Below are positions 1 to 4,747 of a stretch of DNA of 6,406 nt, one piece after another. The translations under genes and the position numbers were made by a program. How positions within the stretch are numbered: position 1 is the first letter of the stretch; each line of letters begins with the position of its first letter. The notes under the pieces are model-generated. The model made no database searches. It saw only the letters and a list, made by a program, of their open reading frames with translations, and was not told the origin of the DNA. The stretch comes from an archaeon. GTDB lineage: Archaea > EX4484-52 > B79-G9. The stretch is from positions 1 to 6,406 of the forward strand of contig DAOVNB010000037.1 in assembly GCA_030630425.1 (NCBI GenBank). The letters are read 5' to 3'.

Positions 1-1
1 G

Positions 2-421
2 TCTATAACATCATCCATGAAGTTCCAGGCATATGTCCTTGTGCCGACAATTTCGGGTGTCGTCGTCGCTGTATCAAAGCTTATCTTGCAGATGCTTCAA
101 AGCCTTGGAGAATCTTTTGAAAAGCTTGAGAGTGCTAGCGCCGGTGGGGAGTTTGGGTCAATAGATCTTGGTGGGATGATGGGTATCGGCAATGCTGTGC
201 CGTCCGAAGTTTTGCAATTTATCGTAGGGTTGTATGTGATTGAGATTTTGGTACTCTTAGCGATATTTGTGAACAGGATTTCTGTTGGAATGGATCCTGT
301 GAGTGAGAGCGATGCCATATGGAAGATGGTCCTTACAGGAACTTTTGTTTATGTGCTTGTGATTGTGATTGTGTCATTGATGTTCCTGCCGCTGATTAAT
401 GTTGCGACGAATATTGTTTGA
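2..421 (+). CDS. Type II secretion system F family (TadC/FlaJ-like) membrane protein, C-terminal part
   Basis: The reading frame is open to the left edge, so this is the last 139 residues of a longer protein; the first in-frame ATG at 17 is probably internal. Three hydrophobic segments are visible, counted from that Met: about residues 5-27, 62-85 and 104-132. Between the first two lies a Gly/Ser-rich polar stretch, and the middle segment contains the sequence VGLYVIEILVLLAIF. From memory, this pattern (a FQ..VLVPTISGVVVAVSK-like helix, a linker, then a Q-F-I-V-G-L-Y-V helix and a last helix) resembles the C-terminal half of archaeal GspF/TadC/FlaJ-type platform proteins. In that family they sit in the membrane and organise assembly of archaellum- or pilus-like filaments with a partner ATPase. 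The partner genes, if any, lie left of the window. The family call rests on pattern recognition of the C-terminus only; a different polytopic membrane protein remains possible. Confidence 0.65.
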   Translation, partial: SITSSMKFQAYVLVPTISGVVVAVSKLILQMLQSLGESFEKLESASAGGEFGSIDLGGMMGIGNAVPSEVLQFIVGLYVIEILVLLAIFVNRISVGMDPVSESDAIWKMVLTGTFVYVLVIVIVSLMFLPLINVATNIV

Positions 422-440
422 TGTTGATGGTGTTGCGTGT

Positions 441-501
441 TTAGAAAACATTTATAGAAAACCTAAAGAATGTTAACTTTGGTAACAAGCGTTACCGTAA
501 C
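441..501. terminator. Convergent intergenic hairpin, possible bidirectional terminator
   Basis: Between the stop of the secretion gene (421) and the fibrillarin stop (492) there is a perfect 6-bp stem, GGTAAC at 481-486 and GTTACC at 491-496, with a 4-base loop AAGC. A second, overlapping GTTAC/GTAAC pair spans 491-501. The stem overlaps the fibrillarin stop codon. The T-tracts that normally drive archaeal termination are short on both strands here (TTCTTT and TTTTC on the minus strand), so the terminator role is tentative. An 8-base direct repeat TAGAAAAC (442-449 and 455-462) lies beside it. Confidence 0.35.
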
Positions 502-1142
502 TTTCCGACAAAGAAAATATGGTCTTTTTCCAACGGGTTTAAGTTTATTGCGTCGGTTATTGTGAAATATTTTTCAATCTTTTTTCTTTCAGCTGCGAAA
601 ATCTCGTTTGGATTCACCGCAACATTTATGCTTCGAGCTTTTACTGCAATCATGATTGAGCCGCCTTTTTTCAAGAATATTTTTGCATTTCTTATAAGTA
701 TGTCTGTCTGGTCTGGCTGAGCTACATCTTCGTATATCATATCTACTTTTTCTATTCTGTTTGCCCAGTCTTCAGGTGTTCTTGCATCGCCTAATATAGG
801 CACTATGTTTTTTCTTTTTTTAGTCATAGGTACTAGGTCGCGCACTGAACGGGGCGAAAATTCAACACCGTATATGACGCCTTCATTGCCGATTAAATCA
901 GAAATATGAGAGCTTGTTGTTCCTGTGGATATTCCAAGATAAAGAATTTTCATTCCTTTAAAAATCGGGACATTGCGAAGGCCTTTGTATATGGCGGCTC
1001 CAAGCTTTGATTTTGTCGGGTCCCATACACGGAATTCGTCTTTTCCTTTGCGGATAATTCGCTCATCATAGTATTTTTTGCCAGGGGTTGCATTTCTTGT
1101 GCAGTAATCTTTTCCGAATTGGGACACGCCTGTAATTGCCAT
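492..1142 (-). CDS. flpA: Fibrillarin-like rRNA/tRNA 2'-O-methyltransferase
   Basis: This is the catalytic subunit of the archaeal C/D-box sRNP, which uses S-adenosylmethionine to methylate ribose 2'-OH groups on rRNA and tRNA chosen by guide RNAs. The 216-residue protein has the family's usual length and layout. It has a short N-terminal part with KYYDERI, then the SAM-binding motif LYLGISTGTTSSH (68-79), the acidic VEFSPRS loop (E94), GDAR (118-121), YEDVAQPDQ (137-145) and IAVKARS (K168), and it ends in EKDHIFFVG. The Lys (KSK, 44-46), D139, K168 and H208 fit the K-D-K-H set described for fibrillarins. The frame can be opened at a GTG at 1151, but that GTG is the core of AAGTGAT, a Shine-Dalgarno site six bases before the ATG at 1142, so I chose the ATG. 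The gene starts 9 bases after the nop5 stop, with the binding site overlapping that stop, so the two are co-transcribed and probably translationally coupled. Identification is firm. Confidence 0.97.
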   Translation of the reverse strand: MAITGVSQFGKDYCTRNATPGKKYYDERIIRKGKDEFRVWDPTKSKLGAAIYKGLRNVPIFKGMKILYLGISTGTTSSHISDLIGNEGVIYGVEFSPRSVRDLVPMTKKRKNIVPILGDARTPEDWANRIEKVDMIYEDVAQPDQTDILIRNAKIFLKKGGSIMIAVKARSINVAVNPNEIFAAERKKIEKYFTITDAINLNPLEKDHIFFVGKLR

Positions 1143-1146
1143 GAAT

Positions 1147-1153
1147 ATCACTT
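1147..1153 (-). promoter_or_regulatory. Shine-Dalgarno site of fibrillarin, overlapping the nop5 stop
   Basis: On the minus strand the order is TAA of nop5, then GTGATATTC, then ATG. The AAGTGAT match to the archaeal anti-Shine-Dalgarno shares bases with the nop5 stop codon. It ends at the usual distance before the ATG at 1142, which decides that start over the in-frame GTG at 1151. Confidence 0.7.
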
Positions 1154-2297
1154 ATCGCCTTTTTTGGCTAAACCTTTTTTTGCCGAATTTTTTGTTTTTA
1201 TTGAATTGTTTTTTGTTTTGAGCGAAGGGCTTTCCTTTTCCTTTTTTTGCCATCTCTTTTTTAAGTATTTCTTCAATATCGTTTTTGTATTTTTTGCCTA
1301 AATCGCCTTTATGCTTGTAGAAGTCCATCTTTGCTGCAAGCGATAATTTTGATGCCAGTGTTCTTGCGATTTTCCCGCGGGACTGGTTTGGCGCCCTTTG
1401 TATGAATGAGCTTTGAAATATAAGGCCGTGTTTTGGGCTTGTGCCCGCACCTTTTAAGTATCTAAAAAGCGCTTTTTCCGCACCAAGAATCTGTATGGTG
1501 GAGCTTGGGAATCCTGCAAGCTTTTCTAAAGTTCCTGCATGCGCTATAAGCCGCGATACAAGCAGTCCGCCTACAATGCCTGTCATGTTTGGGGCCACTT
1601 GGGTTGCTTTTCTCTCTATGTATTTTTCAAGCTCTTTTTTCTCATCAATAAGAATGATTATTTTTTTAGCGTATTTTTTTATTTCTTCTAAATCTTCGTT
1701 TTTCAGGTTTACACCCATGGACTCGTCTACAATGATTCCTTTTACATCTGTCCTAAAGAGTGTTTCTGAAACATATTTTGCCAGATTTTCGTTGCTGCCT
1801 GTTAATTCTACAAGTTCCGGAAAGTAGTATCCATACCATTCACGAAGCCGCATAGACATTGTGTTTACCTGTTTTGCAAGCTCGTCTGTTGTGTTTATTG
1901 CCTGCAGGAGAAGCTTGTCTTCACCAACGGAATTTCGCATCTTTCGGACAGTCAATTCCGTATTTGTTTCGTGAATTATGCTTAGAAGCTCGCTTTTTTC
2001 TTTTAGTATGCTGTTTTTTCTTGCGAGATCAAGCATGTTTAATCTTATGTAGTCGCCTGCATGATTTGGGAATTCGTGTTCGTAGCCTTCTTTTTTTGTT
2101 TCAAATATTATTTTGTCTTTTGCCTTGATTTGGCTTAAGAGTTTTTTTTCAGAATCAGAGATTGCTTTTTTCCCGCAAGACTCAAGCTCGTCTGCCCTTT
2201 TTTTAGCGTCATTTTTAAATGATATGAAACTGATTGGATTTCTTTGTTCATTTACAGCTATTATGCCGATTGGTGATGCGGCGATGTAGATTGTCAT
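1152..2297 (-). CDS. nop5: Nop5 (Nop56/58-like), C/D-box sRNP core protein
   Basis: Nop5 is the scaffold of the archaeal C/D-box RNP. It binds the L7Ae-guide RNA complex through its C-terminal Nop domain, dimerises through a coiled coil, and recruits fibrillarin through its N-terminal domain. In this 381-residue protein the N-terminal domain covers about 1-115, a helical/coiled-coil part about 120-230 (with MSMRLREWYGYYFPEL near 147-162), and the Nop domain about 231-328. Conserved Nop signatures are APNMTGIVGG (235-244), SRLIAHAG (248-255), ILGAEKALFRYL (270-281), PKHGLIFQ (288-295) and RGKIARTLASK (307-317). The last 35 residues are very rich in Lys, Asn and Gln, resembling the basic tails of Nop56/58. 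The ATG at 2297 has no Shine-Dalgarno site, but a TATA-like box lies about 25 bases upstream, so the mRNA is probably leaderless. It is the first gene of the operon with fibrillarin. Its conserved blocks are all present, so the call is firm. Confidence 0.97.
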   Translation of the reverse strand: MTIYIAASPIGIIAVNEQRNPISFISFKNDAKKRADELESCGKKAISDSEKKLLSQIKAKDKIIFETKKEGYEHEFPNHAGDYIRLNMLDLARKNSILKEKSELLSIIHETNTELTVRKMRNSVGEDKLLLQAINTTDELAKQVNTMSMRLREWYGYYFPELVELTGSNENLAKYVSETLFRTDVKGIIVDESMGVNLKNEDLEEIKKYAKKIIILIDEKKELEKYIERKATQVAPNMTGIVGGLLVSRLIAHAGTLEKLAGFPSSTIQILGAEKALFRYLKGAGTSPKHGLIFQSSFIQRAPNQSRGKIARTLASKLSLAAKMDFYKHKGDLGKKYKNDIEEILKKEMAKKGKGKPFAQNKKQFNKNKKFGKKRFSQKRR

Positions 2298-2315
2298 GTG
2301 TATCTTTATTATGTG

Positions 2316-2328
2316 TTATATTTAAAAT
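2316..2328 (-). promoter_or_regulatory. TATA-type promoter of the nop5-fibrillarin operon
   Basis: The minus strand reads CATTTTAAATATAAC, with its centre about 25 bases before the nop5 ATG. With the usual archaeal spacing this places transcription start at or next to the ATG, which agrees with the lack of a ribosome binding site there. There is no clear purine-rich BRE. Confidence 0.6.
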
Positions 2329-2398
2329 GTTACCTTTATTGTTGTATTTTTTTGGCATTCATTTTAGAATAAATTGTTTTTTGTCTTTCATCCACAAG

Positions 2399-2408
2399 CT
2401 TTTTAAAA
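2399..2408 (+). promoter_or_regulatory. TATA-like box upstream of S17e
   Basis: CTTTTTAAAA is centred near 2404. With a spacing of about 26 bases, transcription would begin near 2430. That leaves a short leader carrying the AGGTG site at 2439-2443. The box lies in the 143-base region shared with the divergent nop5 promoter, which otherwise shows only AT-rich sequence. Confidence 0.5.
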
Positions 2409-2437
2409 CTAACATACAATAGAGTGTTACACAATTA

Positions 2438-2443
2438 CAGGTG
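2438..2443 (+). promoter_or_regulatory. Candidate Shine-Dalgarno site of S17e
   Basis: CAGGTG followed by TTT is identical in context to the site before the isomerase start (ACAGGTGTTT in both). From the GTG core, six bases separate it from the ATC at 2450; the other leadered genes have 5-7 bases. It overlaps the GTG at 2441, so both cannot act as usual at once. Confidence 0.5.
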
Positions 2444-2641
2444 TTTACTATCGGAAGAATAAAAACAAGGGTAATAAAAGGAAATGCGAAAGAATTGCTT
2501 AGCATTTGCCCTGAAAAATTCGGAAATGATTTTGAAACAAATAAAGCAACATTGAAAGAATTAGATGTTGTAGAAAGCCATCACATACGAAATAAGATTG
2601 CGGGTTATGTGACGGGTCTTGTCAAAAGGAAAGAGTTCTGA
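2441..2641 (+). CDS. rps17e: 30S ribosomal protein S17e
   Basis: S17e is a small-subunit ribosomal protein found in archaea and eukaryotes but not in bacteria. The family hallmarks are present in order: GRIKTRVIK at the N-terminus, AKELL, PEKFGNDFETNK in the middle, and IRNKIAGYVTGLVK near the C-terminus. Length (66 residues from the GTG, 63 from the ATC at 2450) is normal for archaeal S17e. The start is uncertain. The GTG at 2441 is the first ordinary start codon but is itself part of the sequence CAGGTG. If that is the Shine-Dalgarno site, as in the other leadered genes here, initiation would fall at the ATC at 2450, giving a protein beginning MGRIK, exactly where the family normally begins. 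I list the GTG version because ATC is not a standard start. The gene stands alone, divergent from nop5 and convergent with the isomerase gene 36 bases away. Confidence 0.92.
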   Translation: MFTIGRIKTRVIKGNAKELLSICPEKFGNDFETNKATLKELDVVESHHIRNKIAGYVTGLVKRKEF

Positions 2642-2644
2642 ACG

Positions 2645-2677
2645 GTCTTTTTAACAATACGGTTATTTGATTTTTTC
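2645..2677 (+). terminator. T-tract terminator region of S17e
   Basis: Right after the S17e stop there are two T-runs, CTTTTT at 2647-2652 and ATTTTTTC at 2670-2677, without a hairpin. Archaeal RNA polymerase can stop at such T-tracts alone. The opposite strand has no T-tract here, so the isomerase transcript may read into S17e as antisense. Confidence 0.4.
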
Positions 2678-3808
2678 TTAACGATACATCGCAGATTTGA
2701 CTGTCGTGCGCAGTGATTCAAGAGTTTCCCTGTTTGCGAAGTCTTTTGTGTTGATTCCTCTTTCTTTAAGCCATTCGCGCGTTTTTCCGGTAATTATAAT
2801 ATCTTTTTTCTTTAATTCATTGATGCTTTTTGCACCAATAAGAAACATGGTTGTTTTAAGCTCTTTTATGATTTTTTCAAGGACTTTTTTTACCTCTTTT
2901 TTGGATTTTGTTGCAGGTTCTAAAAGCGGGAGTGCGAGCCCTGCATAATCTGCGCCCAAGCAAATGGCTTTTGCGGCGTCAATTCCTGTCCGTATCCCAC
3001 CGGATGCAATTATTGGCAGTTTGGTTGTTTTTCTTGTTTCTGCAATCGATACTGCTGTTGGTATGCCCCAATTTTTGAATGCAGTTCCTATTGGGGGCTT
3101 GTCTTTGTCGCGGTAGGATTCTACAAGACTGAATGATGTCCCTCCAAGGCCGGAAATATCGATTACAGCAACACCTGATTTTTCAAGCATAAGCGCTATT
3201 TCTCGTGAAATGCCGGCACCTGTTTCCTTTACGATTACGGGCTTCCCAACATCCGCACATATTTTTTTAATGGAATCCTGTGCGTTTTTGAAATCAAGGT
3301 CGCCTTCAGGCTGTGTCGCTTCCTGAAGCGCGTTTAGGTGAATCGCAAGCGCGTCTGCGTTGATGTGTTTTATGGCTTCTGTGGCTTCTTTTATTGTGTA
3401 TTCGCCTTTTGAAAACTGTACTATGCCCAAATTTCCTATCAAAGGAATTGTCGGCGCTATAGGTCGAATGTTGTATGTTTCCTGCAGTTTTTCATTAGAA
3501 ATGGCTGCGCGCTGGGAGCCCACACCCATAGCAAGCCCGAGATCTTCTGCGGCGGCTGCAAGGTTCTTGTTTATTTTTTCTGCTTCTTTTGTTCCGCCGG
3601 TGATTGCTTCGATCAGAATCGGAGCCGTTATTTTTTTGCCTAAAAACGAGCATGCTGTGTCAATATCTGACATATCTGCTTCCGGAAGTGCCTTGTGCAC
3701 AAAAAACAGGTCGTTGAAGCCTGTTTTTATATCGGATTCTATGCTTTTTTCAAGGCATATTGAAATATGCTGTTTTTTCCTTGTTTCTGTGACTGAATTT
3801 TTCTCCAT
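2678..3808 (-). CDS. fni: Type 2 isopentenyl-diphosphate delta-isomerase (FMN-dependent)
   Basis: This cytoplasmic flavoenzyme interconverts isopentenyl and dimethylallyl diphosphate, the step after the archaeal mevalonate pathway that primes synthesis of isoprenoid membrane lipids. It needs reduced FMN and Mg2+. The 376-residue protein is of normal or slightly long length and a TIM barrel. Visible signatures are RKKQHI (10-15), ITGG (69-72), VGSQR (96-100), HLNALQE (157-163, with the family's catalytic Gln and metal-binding Glu) and QPEGD (166-170). Further on are VKETGAGIS (193-201), SGLGGTS (219-225), GIPT (248-251) and the phosphate/FMN-binding ASGGIRTG (268-275). The frame extends to a TTG at 3838, but AGGTG followed by five T leads directly into the ATG at 3808, and the family's N-terminal TxxRKxxH motif sits just after it, so I chose that ATG. 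It is divergent from the membrane protein gene and convergent with S17e. No key residue is missing. Confidence 0.97.
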   Translation of the reverse strand: MEKNSVTETRKKQHISICLEKSIESDIKTGFNDLFFVHKALPEADMSDIDTACSFLGKKITAPILIEAITGGTKEAEKINKNLAAAAEDLGLAMGVGSQRAAISNEKLQETYNIRPIAPTIPLIGNLGIVQFSKGEYTIKEATEAIKHINADALAIHLNALQEATQPEGDLDFKNAQDSIKKICADVGKPVIVKETGAGISREIALMLEKSGVAVIDISGLGGTSFSLVESYRDKDKPPIGTAFKNWGIPTAVSIAETRKTTKLPIIASGGIRTGIDAAKAICLGADYAGLALPLLEPATKSKKEVKKVLEKIIKELKTTMFLIGAKSINELKKKDIIITGKTREWLKERGINTKDFANRETLESLRTTVKSAMYR

Positions 3809-3813
3809 AAAAA

Positions 3814-3818
3814 CACCT
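3814..3818 (-). promoter_or_regulatory. Shine-Dalgarno site of the isomerase
   Basis: The minus strand reads ACAGGTGTTTTT then ATG. The AGGTG core lies five bases before the ATG at 3808 and rules against the upstream in-frame TTG at 3838. Confidence 0.7.
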
Positions 3819-3834
3819 GTTTTATCTTTTATCA

Positions 3835-3848
3835 GCAAAATTTAAATA
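3835..3848. promoter_or_regulatory. Palindromic TATA-like element shared by divergent genes
   Basis: GCAAAATTTAAATA contains the self-complementary ATTTAAAT (3840-3847). On the plus strand GCAAAA fits the archaeal BRE pattern directly before TTTAAATA, and a start about 26 bases on (near 3870) would fall just before the Shine-Dalgarno site of the gene at 3886. On the minus strand the same box would start transcription near 3818-3820, just before the isomerase site, but without a good BRE. The plus direction looks stronger. Confidence 0.55.
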
Positions 3849-3872
3849 GGGGTTATGCACATAAATACATCA

Positions 3873-3880
3873 GAGGTGAT
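3873..3880 (+). promoter_or_regulatory. Strong Shine-Dalgarno site GAGGTGAT
   Basis: Eight bases match the complement of the archaeal 16S rRNA 3' end. From the GTG core, seven bases separate it from the ATG at 3886. It is the longest such match in the window and sets the reference for judging the other starts. Confidence 0.8.
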
Positions 3881-3885
3881 TTGAA

Positions 3886-4524
3886 ATGCTTATTGAACCA
3901 TTAAGCAGTGCGCTTACAAACCTTACGACCAGTTTTGTAAATGGGTTTCCGGGTCTTGTTTATGCGCTTTTATGGGTGGTTGTCGGTTATGTCCTAGGTA
4001 AACTTTTGGCATCAATTGTAAAAAGAGTCTTGAAAGAGGCTAAAATCGACAGTTATTTGAAGGAAAGGGAGCACATGAGCTTTAAGTTAAGTTCTATACT
4101 GTCTACCGTTGTAAAATGGGTAGTGTATTTAGTGTTCCTGCAGCAGGCTGCGACTCTTTTGGGGGTGGCTGTAATAAGTGCGGTAGTAAATGAGATAATA
4201 GCATTTGTGCCAGGTATTGTAGGTGCAGTAATCGTGCTTCTTGCAAGTTATGCAATTGCAATGTATGTGAAGGAAGATGTCATAGGTGACAAGGAACTTT
4301 ACACAAGCATGCTGGGCAAGGCGATTTTCTTCCTTGTGCTCTATGTAGGTGTTGCAACAGCATTGCCGCTTGTATCCATTGATACAATGCTTATAAACAC
4401 AATACTTCTTGTGCTTATAGCATCTGTTGGATTAGGTCTTGCAATAGCGATTGGCTGGGGTCTTAAGGACAGCGTAGACGAGCTTGCAAAAGAGCAGGTA
4501 ATGAAATACAAGTCTAAGAAATAA
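3886..4524 (+). CDS. Small MscS-like conserved-TM-helix membrane protein without cytoplasmic domain
   Basis: The 212-residue protein has five predicted membrane helices at about 22-44, 70-92, 103-127, 143-163 and 168-192, with short basic or acidic connectors and a Lys-rich C-terminus. The segment around 18-58 (VNGFPGLVYALLWVVVGYV...) is echoed around 101-138 (VNEIIAFVPGIVGAVIVLLA...), which indicates an internal duplication of a helix unit. Such units resemble the conserved TM helix found in proteins related to small mechanosensitive channels. The last helix, GLGLAIAIGWGLKDSVDELA (182-201), resembles the pore-lining helix of MscS, rich in Gly and Ala and followed by a polar stretch with Ser and Leu. 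The protein ends there, lacking the beta-barrel and cytoplasmic vestibule of MscS. A channel or osmotic role is an inference; it could be a scaffold or partner subunit. The start follows a strong Shine-Dalgarno site, and a terminator follows, so it is a single-gene unit. Confidence 0.72.
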   Translation: MLIEPLSSALTNLTTSFVNGFPGLVYALLWVVVGYVLGKLLASIVKRVLKEAKIDSYLKEREHMSFKLSSILSTVVKWVVYLVFLQQAATLLGVAVISAVVNEIIAFVPGIVGAVIVLLASYAIAMYVKEDVIGDKELYTSMLGKAIFFLVLYVGVATALPLVSIDTMLINTILLVLIASVGLGLAIAIGWGLKDSVDELAKEQVMKYKSKK

Positions 4525-4532
4525 ACTTTGTT

Positions 4533-4570
4533 GGCCTTAACAGGCCTTCTTTTTTCTTTTTTTTAATTTT
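4533..4570 (+). terminator. Hairpin plus T-tract terminator
   Basis: GGCCT (4533-4537) and AGGCC (4542-4546) form a perfect 5-bp stem with loop TAAC, followed by a long T-rich run (TTCTTTTTTCTTTTTTTT and on). It begins nine bases after the stop of the upstream membrane protein gene. Confidence 0.75.
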
Positions 4571-4602
4571 TGTTATTTTGTAGTATATCTTATGAATTAA
4601 TA

Positions 4603-4614
4603 ATTCTGCAGAAT
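4603..4614. repeat. 12-bp perfect palindrome
   Basis: ATTCTGCAGAAT equals its own reverse complement, and it overlaps the imperfect palindrome GAATTAATAATTC at 4594-4606. It could be an operator, but it lies well upstream of the candidate TATA boxes, and a chance origin is quite possible in AT-rich DNA. Confidence 0.3.
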
Positions 4615-4672
4615 GCCCGACTGTGGCGTTTACAATTGAAGGGACTGAGATAGACTAAAACAGGCAACCGAA

Positions 4673-4707
4673 CATATATATACTGTTTCTGCATATATTT
4701 CTATATT
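4673..4707 (+). promoter_or_regulatory. Candidate promoter of the surface protein gene
   Basis: Two TATA-like tracts, CATATATATA (from 4673) and CATATATTTCTATATT (4692-4707), lie 40-75 bases before the ATG at 4748. The second would give a leader of roughly 15-25 bases. No good Shine-Dalgarno match precedes the ATG, so which tract is used cannot be told. Confidence 0.35.
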
Positions 4708-4747
4708 GAGATAGTTGGTTAAAGGTTTTGTCTTGTTGTCGTTTGAT

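Larger units (their letters stand above)
4525..4747. other. Intergenic region of 223 bases without a gene
   Basis: I see no coding frame or tRNA. After the terminator it holds a perfect palindrome at 4603-4614, a 34-base stretch with inverted GTTT/AAAC ends at 4628-4661, and two CATATAT-containing AT tracts (4673-4681 and 4692-4706). It is long compared with the other gaps in the window (36-143 bases), and the flanking genes are in the same direction. Confidence 0.6.

Noticed and set aside
97..318. Minus-strand open frame of 73 codons inside the secretion gene
   Set aside because: It lies opposite a frame with clear membrane-helix pattern and family resemblance, and its translation shows no recognisable domain.
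471..501. GTTACC motif near both ends of the fibrillarin-nop5 operon (491-496 and 2329-2334) as a shared regulatory element
   Set aside because: A six-base match in AT-rich DNA, one copy in a hairpin and one beside a TATA box, is too little to support a common role.
1441..1827. Plus-strand open frame of 128 codons opposite nop5
   Set aside because: The opposite frame encodes conserved Nop-domain motifs across the whole stretch; this one is a shadow with no family features.
2301..2353. Approximate direct repeat TATCTTTATT / TACCTTTATT at 30-base spacing upstream of nop5
   Set aside because: Only about ten bases agree and the region is strongly AT-rich; chance explains it.
3360..3845. Plus-strand open frame of 161 codons opposite the isomerase
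   Set aside because: It mirrors the isomerase coding strand, where all FMN and catalytic motifs are intact; its own translation is unremarkable.
4628..4714. CRISPR array
   Set aside because: Only one full repeat-like unit exists and no cas gene is in the window. The partial recurrence is eight bases, so no array can be called.
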